Shown: positions 35,312-44,704, counted from the first letter of the stretch. The stretch: DNA of 64,000 nt from an uncultured Granulosicoccaceae bacterium (GCA_938003855.1 CALKXD010000049.1:1-64000), one strand, 5' to 3'. Translations and numbers: made by a program. The notes: generated from the sequence alone by a model not told the origin.

Positions 35312-36304
35312 ATGACATCAACTTTATTAATCGGTATAACCGAAGGCGGTGTGATGAATACCGACCAGCACCCGCGTCCCGATCTGGACACCCGCTTTCG
35401 CATGGTGAAAGAGTCCGGGGTTTATGACTACTACGATAAAACACCGCCGCCAGACGAGGTAGACGCCTACCTGGCCGCCAGTGAAAAATACCAGGTACCA
35501 ATCAGGGCGGGAGGATGGTTTTACTGTCTGGGACAAGACGAAGCATTGCTGAAGCAAAATCTGCAGATCGGTGCCCGACTCGGATCCACCGTGCACAACA
35601 CGCAGGTTCTTTCTCAGCACGCTGAGGGTAGACCGGTTAGCGATGATGAAGTCGCGGCGTTTTATCTGCAAGCGGCTGAGTGGGGTGAGCAAACCGGGTG
35701 TCTGCCAACGTTTGAGGTACATATAAATATGTGGTCAGAGCAATTCCTGCGTGTGAATCGCGTTGCTGACCTGGTTGAGCGACACGGCGTGCCGTTCCGT
35801 ATGACCCTTGATCATTCACATGTCATCTATAAAATGGACAACCCAGAAGAACAGGCACGCTGCGGCATTCAGCAGGACGTTGAAAACGGCAAGCTGGTCC
35901 TTGATCCTTTTAAGCAAGGTAATATCTGCTCGCAATGGATAGAACGTGGCCTGATCTGGCATACACATGCACGGGCTGCAGTGCCGGATAATCCTAAAAA
36001 CCTGCGTGCCAGACACCCTGACGGCAGTGTCGGGCGCGGCGTACAATACCCGTTTATCGAACCCGCGCCGGGTCAGATGGATGAGCCCTGGGTGGAGTCG
36101 CGCCTCGAGCCATGGAAGCAGGTGGTTAGAGCGTTACTGCAGTATCACGCCACCACCAAGCAGTCTCCGCTCAAGCAGATCTCCACAGAATTTATACCGA
36201 ATACCGATTACGGTGAAGGCTATGGCTATTCCCTGTTTGACAACTCGGTGGCGTGTGCCAAATGGTTGCGAAGTAGCTGGGACGAGGCTGTACAGCTGGC
36301 TTGA
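35312..36304 (+). CDS. Sugar phosphate isomerase/epimerase-like TIM-barrel protein
   Basis: 330 residues resembling the xylose-isomerase-like barrel (AP_endonuc_2). Probable metal ligands are the Glu in TFEVHINMWSE, the Asp and His in TLDHSHVIY, His in IWHTHARAA and a late Glu in STEFIPNTDYGEG. It could isomerise or epimerise a sugar-like compound, or cleave a ring as in related inosose dehydratases. It is last in the PhyH group, 113 bases after the racemase-like gene. The long insert with VGRGVQYPFIEPAPGQMDEPW is unusual compared with small IolE-type proteins. Confidence 0.72.
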   Translation: MTSTLLIGITEGGVMNTDQHPRPDLDTRFRMVKESGVYDYYDKTPPPDEVDAYLAASEKYQVPIRAGGWFYCLGQDEALLKQNLQIGARLGSTVHNTQVLSQHAEGRPVSDDEVAAFYLQAAEWGEQTGCLPTFEVHINMWSEQFLRVNRVADLVERHGVPFRMTLDHSHVIYKMDNPEEQARCGIQQDVENGKLVLDPFKQGNICSQWIERGLIWHTHARAAVPDNPKNLRARHPDGSVGRGVQYPFIEPAPGQMDEPWVESRLEPWKQVVRALLQYHATTKQSPLKQISTEFIPNTDYGEGYGYSLFDNSVACAKWLRSSWDEAVQLA

Positions 36305-36505
36305 TCGGTTTCTCCGTGCCGAATCATTTTATTTGAACATGCGCGGTGCGGGTGCGCAGTGACGGTCAATCAGCGATACTCCACTTGTGCCGGCACCTGG
36401 TGCCTACTCAGATTTTGACCCATGCCGTTGTTCGTGTGTCGGGCGGCTTGATGCAGTAAAACCAACCTGGCAGACACACGATAGTTGCAATCCTAAAGGA
36501 TCACT

Positions 36506-37198
36506 TTGATAAAACTACATTACTTTGCCGGGCGCGGTCGCGCAGAAACAACTCGCTGGATGCTGGCTGCCTGTGAAATCGCATTTCAGAACGCTGTGGT
36601 TCAGTCACCGGCTGAACTCGCGGCGTTGCGTGTGTCCGGCAAACTGCCATTCGATCAATTACCCCTGCTCGAGATTGACAATCAGTGCATCAGTCAGTCC
36701 ACAGCGCTTATTCGCTATCTGGCGCGGCGTGGTGATTTTTATGGTGACAACAATAACGACGCACTGTGGTGTGACATGGTGGCCGGTACCGTCGCCGATC
36801 TGGCCGAAGCCGCGATGCAGGCAGCATTTCAGGCGGACACAGGTCTGGCCGTGTCGATGATGCAATCGCGTCTGGATAAGTTCGGCCCACGATTCGAGTC
36901 GCGCCTCGGACAGGTTGGTACCGGCTTTATTGTCGGCAGTCGCGTAACCTTTGCGGATATTGTGCTGGCGTCGGCTCTGACAGATTATCTGGAACTGGCA
37001 CCGTCCTGTCTGCAGGGTTATCCGCTGCTGACCCAACTTCAGACCCGCATCACCGGGTTGCCCGGCATCGCGAGATACCTTGATTCACCAGAACGCTATC
37101 CAGTACCTGGGGATGAGTATGTCATGAGCGTTGCCCGGGTACTGCAACGGCCACTGCCGTCGCACATGGCTGACCCGAACCAATTTGTTGTCGGGTAG
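36506..37198 (+). CDS. Glutathione S-transferase
   Basis: 230 residues with an N-terminal thioredoxin-like domain (KLHYFAGRGRAETTRW, with the catalytic Tyr at residue 6), the cis-Pro in LPFDQLPLLEIDN, the glutathione contact QSTALIRYLAR and a helical C-terminal domain. The YFAGRGRAE motif points to the sigma/alpha-like class. It conjugates glutathione to electrophiles or acts as an isomerase. The start is TTG at 36506 with AAAGGA six bases upstream. It is a stand-alone gene, possibly serving the oxygenase cluster to its left. Confidence 0.87.
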   Translation: MIKLHYFAGRGRAETTRWMLAACEIAFQNAVVQSPAELAALRVSGKLPFDQLPLLEIDNQCISQSTALIRYLARRGDFYGDNNNDALWCDMVAGTVADLAEAAMQAAFQADTGLAVSMMQSRLDKFGPRFESRLGQVGTGFIVGSRVTFADIVLASALTDYLELAPSCLQGYPLLTQLQTRITGLPGIARYLDSPERYPVPGDEYVMSVARVLQRPLPSHMADPNQFVVG

Positions 37199-37267
37199 TG
37201 TTTGAGCAAATAGCTCGGGCTGTTGGTGCTGCGCCCGACAGCCAATTCAGTCAATCATTGAGAGTAA

Positions 37268-37951
37268 CTAATCAGCCAGCTGAAAGGGACAGGGGCTGAC
37301 GCCCTTGATGGTTTCACCGGTGACAGGGTGGGTAAACTGCAGTGACTCAGCGTGCAGCATCAGTCGAGCAGCACTTCGATGGCTTAAGTCATTACCATAG
37401 AGGTCGCACCCGAGAATAGGATGACCTATGGCCTGGCTGTGGATTCTTAACTGATGTGCGCGGCCGGTTTCCGGCGTGAAGGTTACAAGCGTTCCCGCCG
37501 GCGAATCCAGCCGCGCCTCGACGCGGTAGTGTGTGAGTGCAGGTTTGCCGGTTGCAGCGCAGATTTTTAAACGCGGAAAAATAACCGGGTCTTTTGCTAT
37601 TGGAAAGTCGATCCTGCCATGGTCCTGCGCAAGGTGCCCCTGCAACAGCGCTTTATACTGCTTGAGTATTGTGCGTTGCTGGAATTGCCGGGTCAGATGG
37701 CCGTTCACCGGCTTGTTGAGCGCAACTACCATCATCCCTGAAGTACCGAAATCCAGTCGATGTGCCAGTGTCGCTGTCGGGAAATCCTGCGTCAGCCGGT
37801 AGTGAACCGAGTCTTTGTTGAGCGGGTTTTTACCCGACAGGCTCAGCAGTCCGGAAGGCTTGGCGATCAGAATCAGATCGTCGTCCTGATAAACGATCTC
37901 GATGTCGTCAGGGCAGGCAGGTGCTACAAAGGTGTCGGTAATTCTGGTCAC
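37268..37951 (-). CDS. RluA-family pseudouridine synthase
   Basis: 227 residues. The catalytic motif HRLDFGTSG carries the nucleophilic Asp; the ETGRAHQLRIHSQAIGHPILGCDLYG signature, over two segments, is intact. No N-terminal S4 domain is present, so it resembles RluA (23S rRNA/tRNA position 746/32 type) or small TruC-like enzymes. It isomerises uridine in RNA. The start is GTG at 37951. It converges on the GST gene. Confidence 0.88.
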   Translation of the reverse strand: MTRITDTFVAPACPDDIEIVYQDDDLILIAKPSGLLSLSGKNPLNKDSVHYRLTQDFPTATLAHRLDFGTSGMMVVALNKPVNGHLTRQFQQRTILKQYKALLQGHLAQDHGRIDFPIAKDPVIFPRLKICAATGKPALTHYRVEARLDSPAGTLVTFTPETGRAHQLRIHSQAIGHPILGCDLYGNDLSHRSAARLMLHAESLQFTHPVTGETIKGVSPCPFQLAD

Positions 37952-38293
37952 GTCGGGTGGCTGTGTACGATTGGATTAATGCGAGTCGCGCAACCCTCAG
38001 ATCCACGCCCATCAGTTACTATTGCCAATATCGCTACCGCTGTCAACATGGCAGCGTTTCGCGTTTACCAGAGACGGAGCGGCTGTGCTGACAGGAGGCG
38101 GGCGGCTGTGAGTGGTGCCTTTGACGCTTATGCAGATAATCCCGGTTGTGGCCTGGGATAGGTGCGGTGTGAGCACCAGGCAGAAGTCGATTTTCATAGT
38201 GCGGCAGGGTCGGCAACATCACCATGAGACTGGTAGACTTCGACTGGTGATTAACCCAAAATAGCCTTGCTCGTGTGAACCGGAGGTCTCTCT
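37952..38293. other. 342-base intergenic region
   Basis: No supported gene. It should hold the promoters of the minus-strand pseudouridine synthase and the plus-strand PhyH gene; the latter has a strong CCGGAGG ribosome-binding site at its right end. No hairpin or repeat stands out. Confidence 0.4.
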
Positions 38294-39247
38294 ATGCTGA
38301 ACGAATCTCAAGTCAGACAATTTGAAGAACAAGGCTATCTGGTGGTGCCTGATCTTCTCGACGCGGGACTGCTCGACGATATCAAGGCCGAGTACAAAGA
38401 CAAGCTGAGCAGCTTGTGCCGTGACTGGAGCGGCGAAGGGAAACTCCCGGACGTTGCCGACAGAAGCTTTAACGATCAGTTGCAGGCGGTGGTCGATGCC
38501 GGACTCGACTATTTTCAGCCGCTGGATATCTCGTGGCCGATTGCCGAGTTCCCGGACAATACACCGATTCACCTCGGTGAGAGTGTTTTCCGCATGACCC
38601 GCAACCGACGAACACTCGACGCACTCGAGTGTCTGATTGGCACGGAGATCACCAGCAACCCGATTCAGCATGTTCGCATAAAACCGCCACTGACTGATGT
38701 GGCCAGTGGCGAAAACCGCGCCCACATTGTCGGCACCGACTGGCATCAGGATCGCGCAGTGGCTCGTGAAGAAGCCGATACCACACGCATGGTGACAGTC
38801 TGGATTGCGATCACCGATGCAACACTCGACAATGGCTGCCTGCAGGTGATCCCCGGTTCACATAAAAACAGCATGCATACACATTGCCCCTCGACTCAGT
38901 TAGGCATACCGCATGATCGCATTAACCTGAATGACGCCACGCCTCTACCGGTGGCTGCCGGTGGTGCGGTGTTGTTTCATCCCTTAACTATTCATGGCTC
39001 ACGCGAGAACCACAGCCGGTCGATTCGCTGGAGTTTTGATCTTCGCTACAACGTAACCGGTGAGCCCACCGGTCGGCCTCAGTTTCCGGAATTTGTAGTG
39101 CGCAGCCAGACCGCGCCAGACACGGAACTGCATGACTACAACGCCTGGCGTGAGTTGTGGATGAATACAAAAAGCCGGTACGCCAATAAGTATCAGGATC
39201 CGCTGTCTTACCATCGATGGGACGGTGCAAGTTCTATTTGTGCGTAA
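38294..39247 (+). CDS. Phytanoyl-CoA dioxygenase (PhyH) family protein, second copy
   Basis: 317 residues. Iron ligands HxD in GTDWHQDRAV, distal His in FHPLTIHGSREN, and the 2-oxoglutarate Arg in WSFDLRYN identify an Fe(II)/2-oxoglutarate dioxygenase. It is only distantly similar to the PhyH protein at 33.5 kb and has a longer C-terminal part (YNAWRELWMNTKSRYANKY), so the two are probably not recent duplicates. It seems to be a single-gene unit. The substrate is unknown. Confidence 0.85.
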   Translation: MLNESQVRQFEEQGYLVVPDLLDAGLLDDIKAEYKDKLSSLCRDWSGEGKLPDVADRSFNDQLQAVVDAGLDYFQPLDISWPIAEFPDNTPIHLGESVFRMTRNRRTLDALECLIGTEITSNPIQHVRIKPPLTDVASGENRAHIVGTDWHQDRAVAREEADTTRMVTVWIAITDATLDNGCLQVIPGSHKNSMHTHCPSTQLGIPHDRINLNDATPLPVAAGGAVLFHPLTIHGSRENHSRSIRWSFDLRYNVTGEPTGRPQFPEFVVRSQTAPDTELHDYNAWRELWMNTKSRYANKYQDPLSYHRWDGASSICA

Positions 39248-39655
39248 CCGGCCGGTTGCAACAACCTGAGTCAGAATGACGCCTGTTTCTACATCAGATG
39301 CTCCGCACGTTGAAACGCAGGATCTTCTAACCGAACCTACCTAGGCTATTGACGCAATTGTCTCTCGGGCAGATGTGCCGTGTCGAAAATATGTATCCGG
39401 AAGTGCACTTGCTGTGCGGGCCGGCTTCTCATCTGCTCAGTGCACTGGGGCCGCCGATTGCGGTTGCCGATGCCCACAGGGTCAATGTGAGGTCATCGGT
39501 GTTTGGCCAAGTGAGTGCGTTTTTTGTCTAGTTGATGTTCGCACCCCGGTCGTTTTATTGCAGCGTGCCCGATTACCGCTGCTGCTGTGCACAGGACTGA
39601 ATATTGCGTGGTGTGGTGAATTTTGCATCGACGGTAAAGAGGTCAGCCGGTACCT
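39248..39655. other. 408-base intergenic region upstream of sulfotransferase
   Basis: Short open frames occur but none has coding character or a good ribosome-binding site. A TTGACG at about 39351 could be a -35 element, but no matching -10 is evident. No repeat or structured RNA was recognised. Confidence 0.4.
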
Positions 39656-40423
39656 ATGTTAGAAGAAGACAAATCGTTCCTGTTTGTGTGCGGGTGTCCG
39701 CGCTCCGGAACCACCGCACTCTGGCAGATGCTGATGGGCAGTGCGGATATCTTTCTCGGTGTTGAGCGATTCGGCGGCTACATGACGAGGCACAATATTG
39801 GCACACTGGAGGCGGCAAACTATGAAAAAAAACGCTTCTTCGATATGCAGGATGGCGATACCCACTACAACGACCTGGCTTCATTTCATATGTTTAAGCC
39901 CTGGTTTCCCACCGCAGAGAAAGACTACGACGCAGCGTCACTGATTGGCGATAAGATCCCCAGATTGTATTGGGACTTTGATCGATTTGCTGAACGTTTC
40001 CCGGGTGCCAAAGTAATTTTTATCGTTCGCAATGTGTTTGATGTATGTCTGAGCTATCAACGGCGAAAAGAGAACCAGCAAGATCCCTGGAGTCTCGATT
40101 ACCGCAAAGCTGTCGAGGAGTGGAATCAGAGCATTCACTGTTTTTTGGAATCAGCAGGCAAAGAGTTTTCCGGCCTGGTTGTGAATTACGAAGACCTATT
40201 CCCGGTTGATGAATCCCCGGCGGCAGCAGCGGCAGTTGAGCGGATTATTAGTTTTACCGGCGTCACAGATGGACACCGCCTGGTGCAGTCGCATGATGCA
40301 CTGATTAGGAAAGCACCGGGGGTTGAGGGCAATCGCCTAGGTGACAAACTCGGGGCACAGGCCAAGCGACATATACTGCTGGAAGCTGATGTCGATAGTT
40401 ACCGGCAATTATCCCGTATTTAA
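39656..40423 (+). CDS. Sulfotransferase family protein
   Basis: 255 residues. The 5'-phosphosulfate loop is near the N-terminus (CGCPRSGTTALWQML), and the 3'-phosphate-binding segment is VIFIVRNVFDVCLSYQRR. These are the PAPS contact sites of Sulfotransfer_3-type enzymes. It transfers sulfate from PAPS to an unknown acceptor such as a carbohydrate or lipid. The ATG at 39656 lacks a strong ribosome-binding site. A rho-independent terminator follows 34 bases after the stop. Confidence 0.83.
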   Translation: MLEEDKSFLFVCGCPRSGTTALWQMLMGSADIFLGVERFGGYMTRHNIGTLEAANYEKKRFFDMQDGDTHYNDLASFHMFKPWFPTAEKDYDAASLIGDKIPRLYWDFDRFAERFPGAKVIFIVRNVFDVCLSYQRRKENQQDPWSLDYRKAVEEWNQSIHCFLESAGKEFSGLVVNYEDLFPVDESPAAAAAVERIISFTGVTDGHRLVQSHDALIRKAPGVEGNRLGDKLGAQAKRHILLEADVDSYRQLSRI

Positions 40424-40457
40424 AGATACCCCGTAACCTGTGTGACAACCGGCCCCT

Positions 40458-40477
40458 GCACACGCGGGTGTGCTTTT
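40458..40477 (+). terminator. Rho-independent terminator after sulfotransferase
   Basis: GCACAC (40458-40463) pairs with GTGTGC (40468-40473) around the tetraloop GCGG, followed by TTTT. It ends the sulfotransferase transcript and isolates the PspA locus downstream. Confidence 0.75.
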
Positions 40478-40736
40478 AATTCTGTGATCATATCAGGTCA
40501 GAAGGACTCCGTTGCGGCAGATTAACACTGCACATCGTGTGGTCCATAGGGGGCGACCACCGCATTGAGGCAGGTAATGTCATGGCCTGCGGTAGCGTTC
40601 GGTGCGTTAACTATCGTTGTACAGTTGAGCGCTGGTTATAGATCTGCCGGGGTATGTGGTCACACTCTCTGTGAACCCGCTAAAGCTGGTACACCCGATG
40701 CCGCTAAGTGCGGCGATAAAACGGAGGGGATTACCG

Positions 40737-41396
40737 ATGGCAGGACTACTACGGCGGTTAAAAAACGTGATCAGTGCAGAGGCGCACGATATCATCGACA
40801 GCCACGAATCGCCTGATCGGATCGCACGGCAGCTGGTTAGAGAAGCCACTGACAAAGTAGCCGCTGCGCAGAAGCTGACGATCAATGCGGTTGCCAGTGA
40901 AAAGCAACTCGCACAGCAACTTAAAGATCACTCAGAGAAGGCCGCAAAGGCGCAGTCCATTGCCGCCAGAGCGCTTAGCCATCAGGATGAAGTCGGTGCC
41001 CGTCGCGGGCTCGAAGATAAGCTTCATCATCAGAAGCTGGTAGATACACTAACACCGCAACTCGCGAGCGCAAGGTCTAACAGTGACAGCCTGAAGAAGC
41101 AGCTGCTATCGCTTCAGCAGCAGCTGAACACCTTAAAGACCGAGCAACTGGCTATTGAGGCCCGCTTCAACGGTGCCAAAGCCACCGGAAAAATAGATCA
41201 GATGAGTGCTGATCTGGCTATGGCAGACGACACAGACAGTCGTTTACAGCGCGCCAATTCCATGGTGTCTGTCATGGAAGCGCGTAATCAGGCGGTAGCA
41301 GAAGTCAATGCGGTCACCCATCCCGATGCCAGCATGGATAGTAACGCTGATCTGGAGATGGAAATGGAAAACCTGCGCAAGCAAGTCGGCGGGTAG
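40737..41396 (+). CDS. PspA/IM30 family membrane-stress protein
   Basis: 219 residues from the ATG at 40737 with a strong GGAGGGG site. The N-terminal amphipathic helix and start of helix 1 (GLLRRLKNVISAEAHDIIDSHESPD) match PspA; nearly the whole protein is coiled-coil (KQLLSLQQQLNTLKTEQLAIEARFN), ending in an acidic tail. PspA proteins form scaffolds that bind and mend stressed inner membrane. No PspF, PspB or PspC is nearby; instead three small membrane proteins of unknown function follow in the same direction, which suggests a different partner set. Confidence 0.87.
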   Translation: MAGLLRRLKNVISAEAHDIIDSHESPDRIARQLVREATDKVAAAQKLTINAVASEKQLAQQLKDHSEKAAKAQSIAARALSHQDEVGARRGLEDKLHHQKLVDTLTPQLASARSNSDSLKKQLLSLQQQLNTLKTEQLAIEARFNGAKATGKIDQMSADLAMADDTDSRLQRANSMVSVMEARNQAVAEVNAVTHPDASMDSNADLEMEMENLRKQVGG

Positions 41397-41668
41397 ACCG
41401 ACTGCGTCATCGGGACGGCTTTTGCCATCAGCGCAAGACCGAAGCGTCGGTTGGACGGCAAAACATGCCCGCTGCAGGGGCGGGCTCAGTGGCTGCCCTG
41501 TGCGGTAGGATTGCGGGGTGTGCTGAATATATCGCTTGGCGGTAGCTGTCCTGCAAACCGGGCGCTCACGCCGTTGTGGCGACCACGCCAAACCTGAAGC
41601 ACCTGCGTCGGCTCGCTGCTAAGTCGGGCCGGTCATCATGCAATGCTAAGGCAGTAACGGAGACGTTT

Positions 41669-42013
41669 ATGGATAACAGGCACCGTTTTATCGTCGGCGG
41701 GTTATTCCTGTGTCACGGGATGGTTCGTGTCGGACTGGGGTTTATGATACTAGCCGCTCATACAGAATTGAATTTCAGTGCCGTGATGATACTGTTTGCC
41801 ATGGCCGTCCCGTCGCTTTTCGGTGGCTACAACCTTCTCGCTGGTAACGCTTCGGCACACAGCATTTTGTCCATTGCAGCGGTGGTTAATCTGTTTGACT
41901 TTCCGTTTGGCACGGTGCTGGCGGTCTATTATTACTGGTTCTGGAAATATCAGTGTGCCGCGCCACACCCCTTCAAACACAACTCCGCGTCAAACACCGC
42001 GGTGTCAGGGTAG
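41669..42013 (+). CDS. Small multi-pass membrane protein, unknown function
   Basis: 114 residues from the ATG at 41669 (GGAG upstream). Three or four hydrophobic segments can be seen: FIVGGLFLCHGMVRVGLGFMI, FSAVMILFAMAVPSLFGG, SILSIAAVVNLFDF and FGTVLAVYYYWFW (given separately and in part). The polar tail is cytoplasmic or periplasmic. I recognise no family. It lies 272 bases after pspA and six bases before the first of two paralogous single-pass proteins, with which it is surely co-transcribed. Confidence 0.7.
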   Translation: MDNRHRFIVGGLFLCHGMVRVGLGFMILAAHTELNFSAVMILFAMAVPSLFGGYNLLAGNASAHSILSIAAVVNLFDFPFGTVLAVYYYWFWKYQCAAPHPFKHNSASNTAVSG

Positions 42014-42019
42014 CGCAAC

Positions 42020-42688
42020 ATGCCTGTCTCGGAAAACTCAGGCTCGCTGTTGCACGAAGAGCTGGTAGCTCGTGTGGCGGCGCTCGATGGTAAGCAAAGC
42101 ATCATCGACGGCAACCGGAAAACACTGGCGGCAACAGTCGAGGCGTTGGCTGAATGCACCACTGTTGATCGGACGGCAATTGAGGCAATTGCCGATCAGC
42201 TGTCGGTGCAATCCCGGTTTGTAGGTAATAACCAGTTATCCACTGAACAACAGCGAAAGCTTGCGAAAAAAACACGTCTGGCGAAGTACATCGCCATTGC
42301 CGCTGTCGTTTTGTTTTCCCTGAGTATGTTGAAGTGGCTTAACGTAAACAGCACCCTGAAAGCGGTGCTGCACGATATCTCGTCGGTGCAGAGTCGTACC
42401 GCAGATTTTCGTCTTCGCACGGGGCGCTACCCGCACGGCTTCGAGATGATTGGTTATTCTAGCGGTGCGCCGCAATTTCCTACTGTTCAAGCCATGGAGA
42501 TGGGGCCACAGGGACAACTGCTGATAAGTACCGCCGGCTTTTTCGGTAGCCAGGTGCTATTAACTCCGGTGGCCTCAAATGATGGTTGGTCGACGTGGCA
42601 GTGTAGTACCAATGCAAGCTGGCTGTTTACCATCAGCGGCTGGTTATGTGAGTATCAATCATCTATGCAGTTCAGCCATCTAAAGTGA
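42020..42688 (+). CDS. Single-pass membrane protein with pilin-like periplasmic domain, paralogue 1
   Basis: 222 residues, no family recognised. A helical cytoplasmic domain (1-85) contains ALAECTTVDRTAIEAIADQL; the basic KLAKKTRLAK precedes one membrane segment (YIAIAAVVLFSLSMLKWL), giving an N-in topology. The periplasmic part starts with a helix, then RTGRYPHGFEM, and ends with two cysteines, CSTNASWLF ... WLCEY, a spacing like the disulfide loop of type IV pilins. The next gene is a paralogue with the same layout. It is not a true prepilin, since the membrane helix is internal and there is no leader-peptidase site. Confidence 0.7.
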   Translation: MPVSENSGSLLHEELVARVAALDGKQSIIDGNRKTLAATVEALAECTTVDRTAIEAIADQLSVQSRFVGNNQLSTEQQRKLAKKTRLAKYIAIAAVVLFSLSMLKWLNVNSTLKAVLHDISSVQSRTADFRLRTGRYPHGFEMIGYSSGAPQFPTVQAMEMGPQGQLLISTAGFFGSQVLLTPVASNDGWSTWQCSTNASWLFTISGWLCEYQSSMQFSHLK

Positions 42689-42738
42689 CTACAGCGTGAG
42701 TCGCTCTAATTTTTTGCAGGTCGATAACAGAGTCAGAG

Positions 42739-43443
42739 ATGGCAAAGCTTCAACAAACGTTGTGCGAAAAAGTTCTTGAGCAAGAGCAATGCGATGAGCA
42801 GAATCGTCAGGTACGGGATCGGATTGATGCGGTAGGCAGTGCATTGCTTGAGACTACCTCACTCAACCGCCGGCAAATCAATGCCGTCGTCGTTAACCTG
42901 CAGGAAGAAGCGGCGACGCTTTCGGGCAGTGTTAACCCGCCACTATTCAAGCGGCCGTCGATTAATCCGCAAATATTGCGTATCGTTGGCTATATTGCAC
43001 TTGGGTTGCTGGCATACAGTGCGTTCAAATCGGCGCAAATAAACACCCTTAAGCTTGAGCAATCCTATAACACGTCACAACACTCCCGCATCGATTTGCA
43101 GATTGGTGTCTCCAGATTCAGAGGCATGGCAGGGAGCATCTATCAAAATTTCTATAAGCAGCACAAAAAGTTTCCGGACACAGTAGACCTGATTAGCGGT
43201 GGCGATGGTACTGGCGGGTTGCAATATACGTCAACAGTTGTCGACAGGGTCCAGTTGTCGGGTAACGGCAATATCAGACTCGAACTAACCGAATCGTATG
43301 GCTATAACCGCTGGGTAGAGCTGACGCCACGTTTGCAGGATCACCCGTTGTCAGTGGTAGTGAATTTCGACTGCCGCTCAAACGCCGAGAACAACCTATT
43401 GCATAACAACGGCCTATACTGGTGCGAGTATTCACCTGACTGA
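42739..43443 (+). CDS. Single-pass membrane protein with pilin-like periplasmic domain, paralogue 2
   Basis: 234 residues. Its cytoplasmic helical domain carries ALLETTSLNRRQINAVVVNL, which aligns residue by residue with the equivalent stretch of the preceding protein. One membrane segment (ILRIVGYIALGLLAYSAF) follows, then a periplasmic domain with KKFPDTVDLISGGDG and a C-terminal cysteine pair, FDCRSNAEN ... LYWCEY. The shared (L/W)CEY ending and the cytoplasmic motif show tandem duplication and divergence. The 50-base spacing implies one transcript. The function is unknown; PspA context suggests envelope sensing or repair. Confidence 0.7.
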   Translation: MAKLQQTLCEKVLEQEQCDEQNRQVRDRIDAVGSALLETTSLNRRQINAVVVNLQEEAATLSGSVNPPLFKRPSINPQILRIVGYIALGLLAYSAFKSAQINTLKLEQSYNTSQHSRIDLQIGVSRFRGMAGSIYQNFYKQHKKFPDTVDLISGGDGTGGLQYTSTVVDRVQLSGNGNIRLELTESYGYNRWVELTPRLQDHPLSVVVNFDCRSNAENNLLHNNGLYWCEYSPD

Positions 43444-43615
43444 TATCGGTATTGGTTGCCCGTACTGATAAACAGGTAGCGCGGTCCGCTACAGGGCCCG
43501 GGGTATAAAGCAGCAGTGACGCACTGTCGCTTCACCGCGCAACGCAGGCGACCTCTTGATGACCCCTGGATGCTGGTATCATTGGCCAGCCAACCGAATC
43601 CAGGACCCTTCAACA

Positions 43616-44704
43616 ATGACGCGACCCGCGAGTCACTCTGCAACACAACCCTTGATACTGGACGGCCACAACGATTTGCTGTCACGGCTGTATGTCGATG
43701 GCGGTGTACCGGCGGCTGAGTCATTTGTTACCGGTCGATCCACGCATCTTGACCTCGCACGTTGCAAGTCAGGAGGCTTTGGCGGTGGCTTTTTCGCGAT
43801 CTATGTGCCGTCGCCCGGCGGGCGGGCAGGGCGCGATCAGCAAATGCAAAGTCTGCATTACGATTTACCGCTGCCCGACCCGATCAGCGTCGGCGATGCA
43901 CTGCCGGTAGCGCTGCAACAGGCGGCAATACTGGTCCGGCTGGAAGAACTTGCCGCACTGAAAATCTGCACGACCACAGCCGATATTCGCCGTTGCATGA
44001 ACGACGGTATGATCGCCGCCATTATGCATATAGAAGGTTGCGAAGCGATAGATCCGGACTTCCATTCACTGGAGATATTGTATCGAGCCGGCCTGCGATC
44101 ACTAGGGCCGGTATGGAGCCGCCATACCCTGTTTGCCGAAGGGGTACCGTTCCGGTTTCCTTCGTCACCGGATACCGGTAATGGTCTTACCGCGCTGGGT
44201 GTTGAGCTGGTCAGGCGTTGCAACCGACGCGGCATACTGATTGATTTATCTCACATCAACGAAGCTGGCTTCTGGGATGTTGCAAAGCACTCGAGCCACC
44301 CGCTTGTTGCCACGCATTCCAATGCTCATCAGTTGTGCGAGCATGCGCGAAACCTGACTGACAGGCAACTCGCCGCTATTGCCGAAAGTGACGGCATGGT
44401 GGGGGTCAATTTCGGTACGGCGTTTCTGCGCGAGGATGGTCGGAAGTTACCGGATGTCGAGCTCGAAGTCATGTTGCGGCATTTTGATCACCTGATTTCT
44501 ATTCTCGGTGAGGACCGTGTCGGTTTCGGCTCTGATTTTGACGGTACGGTTGTGCCTGACGCGATCGGTGATGTCGGCGGTTTGGCGTCGCTTCGGCAAG
44601 CGATGGTTGAGCATGGCTTTAATGAGGCGCTTATGCAAAAGCTCTGTCATGGTAACTGGCTGCGCGTGCTTGATTATACCTGGGGTGTGGCCACTACGGA
44701 TTAA
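43616..44704 (+). CDS. Membrane-dipeptidase-type peptidase (M19, renal dipeptidase family)
   Basis: 362 residues from ATG 43616, with AGGA upstream. Di-zinc ligands are in LDGHND (His, Asp), the bridging Glu in MHIEGCEAI, and histidines in VATHSNAH and the DLSHINE strand; the conserved GFGSDFDGT ends the active site. Bacterial members cleave dipeptides, including D-residue ones, or related amides. No signal peptide is seen, so it is cytoplasmic. It is a single gene after the PspA locus and probably independent of it. Confidence 0.88.
   Translation: MTRPASHSATQPLILDGHNDLLSRLYVDGGVPAAESFVTGRSTHLDLARCKSGGFGGGFFAIYVPSPGGRAGRDQQMQSLHYDLPLPDPISVGDALPVALQQAAILVRLEELAALKICTTTADIRRCMNDGMIAAIMHIEGCEAIDPDFHSLEILYRAGLRSLGPVWSRHTLFAEGVPFRFPSSPDTGNGLTALGVELVRRCNRRGILIDLSHINEAGFWDVAKHSSHPLVATHSNAHQLCEHARNLTDRQLAAIAESDGMVGVNFGTAFLREDGRKLPDVELEVMLRHFDHLISILGEDRVGFGSDFDGTVVPDAIGDVGGLASLRQAMVEHGFNEALMQKLCHGNWLRVLDYTWGVATTD

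Noticed and set aside
39349-39531. A 60-residue open frame before the sulfotransferase gene.
   Set aside because: It has no ribosome-binding site, no recognisable domain and non-coding-like composition.
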